Shown here in pieces: positions 38,001 to 43,957 of a stretch of DNA of 43,957 nucleotides (position 1 is the stretch's first letter; every line of letters begins with the position of its first letter). The notes below the pieces were generated by a model. It saw nothing but the letters and a program-made list of their open reading frames with translations, was not told where the DNA came from and did no database searches. Origin of the DNA: Thermoplasmata archaeon (GTDB taxonomy: Archaea > Thermoplasmatota > Thermoplasmata > Lutacidiplasmatales > UBA184). The translations under genes were made by a program, and so were the position numbers. The DNA lies in contig DASPVQ010000028.1 of NCBI GenBank assembly GCA_035622275.1, positions 1-43,957 of the forward strand, written 5' to 3'.

Positions 38001-39648
38001 CGTCGAGCTGCTCCCGAAGAGCGTCGCGCTGTGGGTGCGGCTCGGGGAGACCGGCATCGCGCGCCAGGCCTGGACCGACAGCGCGAACGCGTTCGCCCAC
38101 GCGCTCTCGCTCGCCCCCGCGGACGTCGACGTGCTCCTGCGGGCGGGCTTCGTCGCCGAGCGTCTCGGCCACCCGAACGAGGCGCTCTCCTTCTACGAGC
38201 GCGCGAGCGAGGCCGACCCGAAGAGCAAGCAGGCGTGGACGAGCCGCGGGCTCGCCCTCCTCCAGACCGCGCGGCCGCAGGAGGCGCAGTCGAGCTTCGA
38301 TCGGGCCCTCGCGCTCGACACCGACTTCGCGCCGGCGAAGGACGGCAAGCGGCTCGCGATCCAGAAGACCCGCGACGCCGAGATCCAGCGCTACGGGCGC
38401 GATGCGCTCCTGCTCGAGGCGAAGCTGAACCGGACGGTCGCGAAGAACGATCTGTTCGTGACGCTCCACGTTCCCTACGAGTTCCTCGAGCCGGTCCTGG
38501 CGGCGATCGGCCGCTCGCCCGACCTGAAGCTCGATCGCCTCGAGGAGACGGAGATCCGCGACCTCGAGAGCGCCTCCTACCACCTCGTCACCCAGGCGCT
38601 CGAGCGTCGACCGGCCGGCATCGAGCGCCGGGGCTTCACGCTCGCCGACGTGGCGGTCCTCGCGCCGCCGGGCTACTCGCTCGAGCAGACCCAGCGGCTC
38701 TTCGGCTACCTCAAGGCGGTCCTCGAGGCCGACCTTCCTCCGGAGAACCTGCGGCTGACGCCGGACGTCGAGGAGCTCGCCCGGCGCGCGCTCCTGCTCC
38801 CGCCCGAGCAGCGCACGCTCTTCCAGCTCGTGCGCAACCTGCGCGTCGGTCTGTACAAGGCCCGCCTGATCAAGGTCGTCGAGGAGGCAGGAGCGGCGGT
38901 GCACGCGCCACTCCCGTCGCTCGACCTCGGCGCCTACTCTCCGGAGTTCCGCACCGAGGCTCCCCCGGCCGACGCGGCCGGGCCGGCGCCCGCGGGCGAG
39001 GAGTACTTCGCCCCCGAGACCCGACCGGCGCCCGCCTCCGCGCCGGCCCCTGCACCCTCCGCGCCCGCGCCGCGATCGGCGGCGCGCGCCCCGGCGCCGG
39101 CACCGCAGCACCAGGCCGTGCTCTACGCCCCGTCGATCGGTCTCGCCGGCCCGGTCCCACCGACGACCTCCCGCCCCCGCTGCGTCGGCTGCGGCGGGAT
39201 CGCCTCGGCGGTCCACGTCTGCGGCGCGCCGCTCTGCCAGCACTGCATCGGGCAGTTCCCGAAGTGCCCGAAGTGCGGGCAGCCGATCTCGACGGACAAC
39301 ACGCGCGGCACCGCGGGCACCGCCGTCCACGCGGGCAGCCGGGGCGCCGCGCGTGCCCGACCCCCCACGCCCGCCGCCCGTAGGGAGGGCGCGCCGCCAC
39401 GCCCGCCCGGCGAGCGGCGCGCGGCCGCTCCGACGACCCGCGCGCCGTCGCCGCCCCCGGCCCGAGCGGCCACCGCGCCGGCGCCGAGGCCCGCAACGGG
39501 GCCGGTCTCCGCCGGGCCCCCCGCTCCCGGCGCTCCGCCCCCGGCCGCGAATCCTTCCGCGACGAAGATGGCCGAGCCTCCGGTCCCGCCGTCGTCGCCC
39601 GCGGTCCGCCCGCGCCGGGACAAACCGGACGACGAGCCCCGGCTGTGA
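35068..39648 (+). CDS. Giant TPR-repeat protein with RING-like zinc cluster and proline-rich tail
   Basis: A 1526-aa cytoplasmic protein. Residues 60-1110 are tandem TPR-like helical repeats (roughly thirty by length; e.g. ALRAQGAYADAIDYFRRGLAIDPKNRHGRLALAETLLLAG). Residues 1110-1285 form a separate alpha/beta domain (LNRTVAKNDLFVTLHVPYEFLEPVLAAIGRSPDL) that I do not recognise. After a Pro/Ala linker, residues 1372-1403 hold eight possible zinc ligands: Cys1372, Cys1375, His1383, Cys1385, Cys1390, Cys1393, Cys1400, Cys1403, an arrangement like a RING or other cross-brace finger. The tail of 120 residues is Pro/Ala-rich. It should be a scaffold for protein complexes; a ligase role is speculation. 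It has its own promoter. Confidence 0.88.
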   Translation: MASASPPGGSPVAPDPLDDVRRGYKAAIEAEAGTDRAQYTSALKAFLATVETHAKELADAGGEVGPWLDDAAMAFYRASQPELARRAVDLGLQFTPGASSLLHHKALILLAQNEDLPEVVALTGRAIEANPHDKGLWATRADALKLLGQTPEAAEAYLRAQQLDATSTQYVDKSLKLVPNNTRALRMKLELARANGGELPALEACEELLRTTPDDPELLLARADLLAAVGRLPEALDALERVHAVAPDDPRAKILHVRTLFRVDRAPDAVPIAKGIVAATEAPDASALDEIARALEADAPDLAVAARERLREVDPRNLQNLIELRDLGLRLNRSEVALAACQAILAAQPDHLDAMRSVAEIELARGDAEKAIEAYRALAKAHPHSVPDLRRALEAARSAGRDDIVREFAAAILAEEPTEAEAQVELARTLAAAGDSAGALKAYDALLAAHPGELAYLLEKKEIVARLSEPAALAPVLDELFRLDPTRTDVAVERGNLYLALAYDQAEGSAERDRAARTALVSYERASTDTEAAGVSELGLARASRLVGDHDRAVREYRAFLDRPGHEARHDVLKELGHALRETGRNSEASEAYMRAIRGGLEDEDLFWGAVEVLSQQNQEARALQLIEVLLSRAPQNPIFLRKKGQILLQSGRRPEALGLLQAAVQATPSDPHAYFEVGEALRAQGAYADAIDYFRRGLAIDPKNRHGRLALAETLLLAGLYPEVVSLSDALLKEDPNEIAAWKARGDAWRALGRPSELLYSLTAILLLDPENGPALLEKYRLHRDAGETKEAYEALSKLLSVDGPEAKDAALQLELGDLAASLGLADEANRSYERAAEIDPVFRVEIAIRRARLRLNSGRPDLALEVLDEGLKTSPAGAPANLAALLLRAEVLSALERPAEARAVYEEVRQREPRSPVAIAGSARALLDEGRHGDALEFLRQSIPQIPPQESLYLLLAEAESGLGHLDSAADALRKGVELLPKSVALWVRLGETGIARQAWTDSANAFAHALSLAPADVDVLLRAGFVAERLGHPNEALSFYERASEADPKSKQAWTSRGLALLQTARPQEAQSSFDRALALDTDFAPAKDGKRLAIQKTRDAEIQRYGRDALLLEAKLNRTVAKNDLFVTLHVPYEFLEPVLAAIGRSPDLKLDRLEETEIRDLESASYHLVTQALERRPAGIERRGFTLADVAVLAPPGYSLEQTQRLFGYLKAVLEADLPPENLRLTPDVEELARRALLLPPEQRTLFQLVRNLRVGLYKARLIKVVEEAGAAVHAPLPSLDLGAYSPEFRTEAPPADAAGPAPAGEEYFAPETRPAPASAPAPAPSAPAPRSAARAPAPAPQHQAVLYAPSIGLAGPVPPTTSRPRCVGCGGIASAVHVCGAPLCQHCIGQFPKCPKCGQPISTDNTRGTAGTAVHAGSRGAARARPPTPAARREGAPPRPPGERRAAAPTTRAPSPPPARAATAPAPRPATGPVSAGPPAPGAPPPAANPSATKMAEPPVPPSSPAVRPRRDKPDDEPRL

Positions 39649-39671
39649 CGCGCCCGCGTCCCGCGCTCAGG

Positions 39672-39680
39672 CTCTTATAG
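39672..39680 (+). promoter_or_regulatory. TATA-like element of the membrane-protein/SPFH gene cluster
   Basis: CTCTTATAG, centred about 36 bp upstream of the ATG at 39712, in the 63-bp gap after the TPR gene. Confidence 0.55.
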
Positions 39681-39711
39681 TTCGCGCGACTGAATCGACG
39701 GACGATCCGCC

Positions 39712-40266
39712 ATGTCGAGCCCGTCGAGCCCTCCGGCCGCCTCCGGCACCCGGTGGAGCCCCTGGGTGCTCACCGCCCTGTTCCTCGTGATCGGGGCGAT
39801 CCTGTTCTACCTGGTGTACCTCGCGTTCCCGGCGAACCAGCATTTCGACGGGCTCCTGTGGATCGGGATCCTCTCGCTGATCTTCGCCGTCGTCTGCTAT
39901 CTGGCGGAGTCGATCTCGCGGGACCCCGCGGCCCAGCGATCGCTCGCCTGGGCGTTCTTCGGCCTCGGCTTCGCCGTGCTGTTCCTCACCCTCGGGCTCG
40001 CGCCGTACTACGGCGTCAGCCTCGGCACCTGGCAGCTGGTCGGGCTGCTGTTCACGACGATCGCGCTCGCCGTCGCCATCGCGCTGATCGGCTGGCGGAT
40101 CCGCGCGGTTCGGGCCGAGCCGCAGCGCGAGGCGCAGCGGGAGGCCTGGCGGGAGCGCCCGGCCCCGTCCGCGTTCTCCTACGCGGCTGCGAACTCACCG
40201 TCGGTTCCCGCGACCGCCCCGCCTCCGCCCGGCTCGCATAGCCGCCCGCCCGGGGGAGGCGCCTAG
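39712..40266 (+). CDS. Four-helix membrane protein, unknown function
   Basis: A 184-aa protein with four predicted membrane helices (about residues 18-40, 46-64, 80-100 and 107-127) and a cytoplasmic tail that is charged then Pro/Ser-rich. No family motif is recognised. It starts the cluster with three zinc-ribbon proteins; the next gene begins 1 bp after its stop. It may be the membrane anchor for the SPFH protein encoded downstream, by position only. Confidence 0.78.
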   Translation: MSSPSSPPAASGTRWSPWVLTALFLVIGAILFYLVYLAFPANQHFDGLLWIGILSLIFAVVCYLAESISRDPAAQRSLAWAFFGLGFAVLFLTLGLAPYYGVSLGTWQLVGLLFTTIALAVAIALIGWRIRAVRAEPQREAQREAWRERPAPSAFSYAAANSPSVPATAPPPPGSHSRPPGGGA

Positions 40267-40267
40267 G

Positions 40268-41002
40268 ATGGCCGCCGCCACGGTCCCGTGTCCCCGGTGC
40301 GGGGCCCCGGTGCCGGCGGGCAACCGCTTCTGCAACAAGTGCGGGGCCGCGATGGCGGCGCCGCCGGTCGCCGCGGTCAGCCCCAGCGTCCCGCCGGGTG
40401 CCGCCGCCCCTCCGGCCGCCGCCGACTCCCCGCCCGCGGGAGACGCGGCCGGCGCGTCGGGGGCGACACCGGTCGACCTGCGCCAGAAGGTCGACGCGGA
40501 CCGGGGGATCATCAAGCGCCTGCAGCTGCTCGTTCCCGGTTACCGCGCCTACCGCCAGGGCGAGGACATCCGCGCGGCCGACAGCCTGCTGCGGCTCCAG
40601 GTCGCCGACAAGATCAAGAACGCCCGGGCGACGATGGACAACACCCGCCAGGCGCTGGTCCAGGCCAACCAGTTCGGTTCGTTGACCGACATGGCGCCCC
40701 TCGTCGCGGACCTGATGCGCTTGGAAGGCGAGATCCGCCACGCGGAGCAGGGCTACACCGGCATCTCGCCGGCGATCCGTCTCAACCCGCAGCAGCTCGA
40801 CCGCCTCTACGAGTACGACTTCGGCTTCGCCCAGGCGGGCGACCAGCTCGCCCAGACGATCGCGGCGCTCCCGGCGATGGCGACGGGGCCGAACCCCGCC
40901 GGCATCAGCGGCCTATTGTCGACCGCGCGGGGCCAGGTCAACCAGCTCGAACAGGCGTTCAAGGCCCGCGTTCAGGCGGTCGAGGGCATTCGCGTTTCGT
41001 GA
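40268..41002 (+). CDS. Zinc-ribbon protein with helical domain
   Basis: A 244-aa protein. The N-terminal zinc ribbon is CPRCGAPVPAGNRFCNKCG, followed by a Pro/Ala linker to about residue 70 and a helical domain of about 170 residues (IIKRLQLLVPGYRAYRQGEDIRAADSLLR). The helical domain is well formed and probably oligomeric. I do not know its family. Its neighbours share the same type of zinc ribbon, so a joint complex is likely. ATG start 1 bp after the previous stop. Confidence 0.8.
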   Translation: MAAATVPCPRCGAPVPAGNRFCNKCGAAMAAPPVAAVSPSVPPGAAAPPAAADSPPAGDAAGASGATPVDLRQKVDADRGIIKRLQLLVPGYRAYRQGEDIRAADSLLRLQVADKIKNARATMDNTRQALVQANQFGSLTDMAPLVADLMRLEGEIRHAEQGYTGISPAIRLNPQQLDRLYEYDFGFAQAGDQLAQTIAALPAMATGPNPAGISGLLSTARGQVNQLEQAFKARVQAVEGIRVS

Positions 41003-41018
41003 GGTAGGAGAGCAGACG

Positions 41019-42188
41019 ATGGTGACCAACAACCCGATTCCGGCGTCCGGCGGCAGCCTCATCGGCGCGACCACGATCAACTGGGAGGACGCGTACAAGG
41101 GCCCGAACGTGATGTGGCGCGTGCCGCGCAACATCAAGTGGGGCGACAACGTCGTCGTCCGCGAGGACGAGACCGCGGTGTTCTACCGCGACGGGAAGGT
41201 CCTCGCCTACCTCGAGCGGCCGGACCGCTACTCGCTGACGAGCCTCAACGCGCGCCTGCTCGGCAACCTCGTCCAGGCGCTCAGCGGCGTCCGCCAGGAG
41301 GCGGAGGTCTACTACCTGCAGCGCCGCCTGTTCGACGGAAAGTTCGGCAGCACCGAGCCCTACGTCTTCCGCGACCCGGATTTCGGACTCGTCCAGCTGC
41401 GCGTCTTCGGCGCCTACCGCTGGCGCGTCGGCGCGCCGGACAACTTCATCAACACGTTCGTCGGGACGTTCGGCGCGGCGACCACGCCCGACGTCGAGGC
41501 GCGCCTGCGCGACCAGATGGTCCTGCTCGTCTACAACACCCTCGGCAAGCTCAAGGACCAGGGCATGCGGGTCACCGACCTCGCGACGCAGCTCACGACG
41601 ATCGAGCAGGCCGTGCTCGGCGCGATCCCGCAGCACTTCGGTCCGCTGGGCGTCGAGGTCCAGCAGATCCAGGGGCTCTCGATCAACCTGCCGGACGAAG
41701 TCCAGAAGGCGATCGACACCCGCTCGACGATGGGTGTGCTGGGCGTGAACTACCTGCAGTACCAGGCGGGCCAGGCGATGACGACCGCGGCTGCGAACCC
41801 GTCCGGCGGGGCCGGGGCGATGGCCGGCGCCGGCGTCGGCCTCGGCGCGGGCCTCGGGATCGGCTACGGCATGGCCGGACAGATGGGCAACGTCTACGGT
41901 CAGGGCGCGATGGCCCCCTGCCCGAAGTGCGGCGCGCTGGTCCCGCCGGGGACGCGCTTCTGCCCCTCCTGCGGCAACCCCATGGGCCCCCCGGCCGCCG
42001 GCGGGGCCGCCGGGCCGACGACGCCGTGCCCGAAGTGCGGCCAGCCGGTGGCGGCGGGCGTCAAGTTCTGCCCGAACTGCGGCGCGTCGACCGCGCCCCC
42101 GGCCCCGCGCACCTGCCCGAAGTGCGGGAAGTCGGTGACCACGACCGGAAAGTTCTGCCCCGAGTGCGGGGCCCCGCTCGGCCCCTAG
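41019..42188 (+). CDS. SPFH-domain protein with three C-terminal zinc ribbons
   Basis: A 389-aa protein of the YdjI-type SPFH (virion-core-like) family. Residues 20-240 form the SPFH domain: VMWRVPRNIKWGDNVVVREDETAVFYRDGKVL, YVFRDPDFGLVQLRVFGAYRWRV, then a helix ending ISINLPDEVQKAIDTRSTMGVLG-like sequence. A Gly/Ala-rich linker leads to three consecutive zinc ribbons (CPKCGALVPPGTRFCPSCG, CPKCGQPVAAGVKFCPNCG, CPKCGKSVTTTGKFCPECG). SPFH proteins build ring or cage scaffolds on membranes. The ATG has AGGAG about 10 bp upstream. Confidence 0.88.
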   Translation: MVTNNPIPASGGSLIGATTINWEDAYKGPNVMWRVPRNIKWGDNVVVREDETAVFYRDGKVLAYLERPDRYSLTSLNARLLGNLVQALSGVRQEAEVYYLQRRLFDGKFGSTEPYVFRDPDFGLVQLRVFGAYRWRVGAPDNFINTFVGTFGAATTPDVEARLRDQMVLLVYNTLGKLKDQGMRVTDLATQLTTIEQAVLGAIPQHFGPLGVEVQQIQGLSINLPDEVQKAIDTRSTMGVLGVNYLQYQAGQAMTTAAANPSGGAGAMAGAGVGLGAGLGIGYGMAGQMGNVYGQGAMAPCPKCGALVPPGTRFCPSCGNPMGPPAAGGAAGPTTPCPKCGQPVAAGVKFCPNCGASTAPPAPRTCPKCGKSVTTTGKFCPECGAPLGP

Positions 42189-42225
42189 GCGCGCGCGTCG
42201 CGGAGCCCCGGGAGGATCGCGGTCG

Positions 42226-43200
42226 ATGTTCTGCCAGAAGTGCGGGGCCCAGCTTCCGGACGGGGCCCAGTTCTGCTTCAAGTGCGGGACCCCGGTCGCG
42301 GGCGGCGCGGGAGCGGCGGCCCCGGCGGCCGCGACGGCGTCCTCGTCGCCGACGATCGCCGCCGCGGGCGCCCAGGAGCTCAAGTGCCCGTCCTGCGGCG
42401 CCCCGATCCACCCGACGTTCGGCGAGATGGTGATCACCTGCGACTACTGCGGCGGGTCGGTGACGCTCGGCGGCGCCGGCTGGAAGGAGATCAACAAGCA
42501 CACGATGCTGCCGTTGAAGGTCACCGACCGAAACCAGGCGCTCAAGGCGGTCCAGGACTTCGTCGACCAGGGATTCTTCCACCGCAAGGACTTCGAGGAG
42601 TCGAAGATCACGGAGGAGCGCCTGTCGTACGTGCCGTTCTGGGTGATGCCGACCTCCGCGTCGACCACCTACCAGTACCAGGCGATGGGCACGACCGTCG
42701 GGGCCACGGCGGGGACGATGGCGGCCTCGGCGCTGCTCGCCGGCGCGCTCGGCGGCCGACGCGGCGGGCTCACGGTCGTGCCGATCATGGCCGGACCGGT
42801 CGTCAACCCGAACCGCTCGGAGACCGTCTCCGGGCAGTACGAGTACCCCGTGGTGGCGGTGAAGGCGATGAGCGCCTACCAGCCGAAGGACTACCAGTTC
42901 GCGCTCGCCGAGCGGACGTTCTTCGACAAGAAGACGATCCCGGACGGCACCGCGGTGCTCAACGGCGACCTCAGCGAGGACGCGGCGCGCCACGCGGCCC
43001 AGGCCTACGTCCAGCAGCTCCAGAGCGAGCTCGTCCACAAGAAGCACAGCATGGTCAGCCAGCTCCGCACCCAGGTCGACATCTCCGACGGCGAGCTGCT
43101 GCACGTGCCGATATGGTACTTCCACCTCGACCACAAGGGCCAGGGCACGATCGTGCTCATCGACGGGCACGCCGGCAAGGTCATCCGCACCGTCTCCTGA
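42226..43200 (+). CDS. Double zinc-ribbon protein of the SPFH cluster
   Basis: A 324-aa protein. It starts with a zinc ribbon CQKCGAQLPDGAQFCFKCG, and a second, TFIIB-like one (CPSCGAPIHPTFGEMVITCDYCG) at about residues 54-76. The rest is an alpha/beta domain with LPLKVTDRNQALKAVQDFVDQGFF, YVPFWVMPTSASTTYQYQ, a short hydrophobic GTMAASALLAGALGG segment, and a C-terminal VPIWYFHLDHKGQGTIVLIDG strand pair. The last part is like the beta domain of bacterial proteins that accompany SPFH or PspA-type membrane stress genes. A GGAGG site lies about 9 bp before the ATG. Confidence 0.82.
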   Translation: MFCQKCGAQLPDGAQFCFKCGTPVAGGAGAAAPAAATASSSPTIAAAGAQELKCPSCGAPIHPTFGEMVITCDYCGGSVTLGGAGWKEINKHTMLPLKVTDRNQALKAVQDFVDQGFFHRKDFEESKITEERLSYVPFWVMPTSASTTYQYQAMGTTVGATAGTMAASALLAGALGGRRGGLTVVPIMAGPVVNPNRSETVSGQYEYPVVAVKAMSAYQPKDYQFALAERTFFDKKTIPDGTAVLNGDLSEDAARHAAQAYVQQLQSELVHKKHSMVSQLRTQVDISDGELLHVPIWYFHLDHKGQGTIVLIDGHAGKVIRTVS

Positions 43201-43213
43201 GCCCCTCGAGGTC

Positions 43214-43223
43214 GTAGTTTTAA
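43214..43223 (+). promoter_or_regulatory. TATA-like element of the exported beta-propeller gene
   Basis: TAGTTTTAAG, centred about 31 bp upstream of the ATG at 43250, right after the stop of the previous gene. Confidence 0.6.
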
Positions 43224-43249
43224 GCCGAGGTCGTGGCCTCGCCACGTCG

Positions 43250-43957
43250 ATGCCGTTCGCCGCGTCGCGGCTCTCGCCTGCCTCGAGGCCGCGCCGGGCG
43301 CTCGCCCCCCCCGCGATCGCCCTCGTCGCGCTGACGCTCCTCGCGGTCACGCTCCCGGTCTCGAGCGCGGCGTCGCGCGGCGCCACGGTCGCCCCTGAGC
43401 TCTCGCCCCCGGCCCGGCCGTCACCCTCCGCCCCTGCGACGGTCCCGCCCGCGGCCGCTCCGGTCGCGCCGCAGATCCCCTTCTCGGCGACGACCGCCGG
43501 CAGCGTCGTGCGGACCGCGTTTCTGAACTACAACTCCTCGCTGACCGGCAACTTCCCGAGCACCGTCTGGAACTGGGAGGTCGGGCCGCCCGCGGTCGAC
43601 CCGGCGACGGGCGACGTCTGGCTCCCGACGAAACCGATCGCGCTCAGCGGGATCCTCGCCCCGACGTTCGCCCCGGCCCTCGTCTACGACCCGGCGACGA
43701 ACCAGAGCCGGACGGTCCCCCAGCTCGTCAACACCTCGGCGTTCGCCTTCGACGCGGCCAACGGGCTCCTCTACGCGACCGACCCGCTCAACGACACGGT
43801 CGCGATCTTCTCCCCGACCACGGACACCTGGGCGCACCCGGCGCTGCCGGTCGGAAGCGATCCGTCGGCGATCCTCTACGACCCCGCGTCGAAGAACCTC
43901 TACGTCGCCAACGCCGGCTCGAGCAACGTCACCGTCATCAACGGCAGCACGAACTCG
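43250..43957 (+). CDS. Exported beta-propeller (YVTN-like) surface protein, N-terminal part (partial at right edge)
   Basis: 236 codons, open to the window edge. A basic N-terminus (SRLSPASRPRRALAPP) is followed by a hydrophobic helix IALVALTLLAVTLPVSSAAS, a signal peptide. A Pro/Ala-rich stretch of about 40 residues comes next, and then repeats of the kind FAFDAANGLLYATDPLNDTV and ILYDPASKNLYVANAGSSNV, typical of 40-residue YVTN beta-propeller blades in archaeal surface proteins. NxS/T sequons are frequent, in line with surface glycosylation. It is probably the start of a large cell-surface protein; how it is anchored lies outside the window. Confidence 0.85.
   Translation, partial: MPFAASRLSPASRPRRALAPPAIALVALTLLAVTLPVSSAASRGATVAPELSPPARPSPSAPATVPPAAAPVAPQIPFSATTAGSVVRTAFLNYNSSLTGNFPSTVWNWEVGPPAVDPATGDVWLPTKPIALSGILAPTFAPALVYDPATNQSRTVPQLVNTSAFAFDAANGLLYATDPLNDTVAIFSPTTDTWAHPALPVGSDPSAILYDPASKNLYVANAGSSNVTVINGSTNS

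Noticed and set aside
1-43957. CRISPR arrays, insertion sequences and phage genes
   Set aside because: Read through on both strands, I saw no regularly spaced repeats, transposase motifs or phage structural genes.

Overview
The window is a very GC-rich (about 70% or more by eye) archaeal chromosome segment with about 44 protein genes packed on both strands, one tRNA gene, and no insertion sequence or CRISPR array that I can see. Archaeal markers are ribosomal proteins S17e, S19e, L31e and L39e, aIF6, PDCD5, Gar1, TFB, archaeal phosphopantetheine adenylyltransferase, Trm-G10-type methyltransferase and PGI/PMI. A DUF5611 protein and the overall gene set suggest Candidatus Thermoplasmatota, probably a GC-rich soil or subsurface lineage; that placement is inference. 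First genes of operons mostly have a TATA-like element 25-35 bp upstream of the start codon (leaderless or nearly so). Several internal genes have GGAGG-type ribosome binding sites. GTG and TTG starts are common.

Layout. 1-975: TauE/SafE permease (cut by the left edge) with a DUF1634 partner. 989-3933: phosphoglucosamine mutase, diverging from a Mut7-C RNase-like protein and a tRNA methyltransferase. 3914-7132 (minus): site-2 protease, DUF5611, a 73-aa protein, CoaD and a DUF2116 zinc-ribbon membrane protein. 7189-12961 (minus): a tightly coupled three-gene operon of a vWA protein, a GTPase and a 1028-aa coiled-coil protein; this is the best candidate for an undescribed system. 13173-15446: S17e, then the S19e-PDCD5-L39e-L31e-aIF6 operon on the minus strand. 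15638-21366: a molybdenum hydroxylase operon (MocA-like, XdhC-like, and three subunits that match 4-hydroxybenzoyl-CoA reductase, including the extra four-cysteine cluster of the FAD subunit), ending in a SerK/ParB-like gene. 21282-24766 (minus): PurN and a TldD/TldE pair. 24819-28460 (minus): TFB and Gar1, then two coiled-coil proteins, one with a zinc ribbon.

28554-28900 (minus) holds a tRNA-Ser(CGA) gene with a 33-nt intron in the T-loop. It overlaps the start of a ubiquitin-like Gly-Gly protein gene. Next come PGI/PMI, two KaiC/RadA-type ATPases (one with a long proline-rich tail), an EVE protein and an HD phosphohydrolase. From 35068 to the end on the plus strand: a 1526-aa TPR protein with a RING-like zinc cluster, a four-helix membrane protein, three zinc-ribbon proteins around an SPFH protein, and the start of an exported beta-propeller protein that runs off the right edge.

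Functional themes are translation and core transcription, an aromatic-CoA or related molybdoenzyme with its maturation factors, and several poorly described scaffold or switch systems built from NTPases, coiled coils, TPRs and zinc ribbons.
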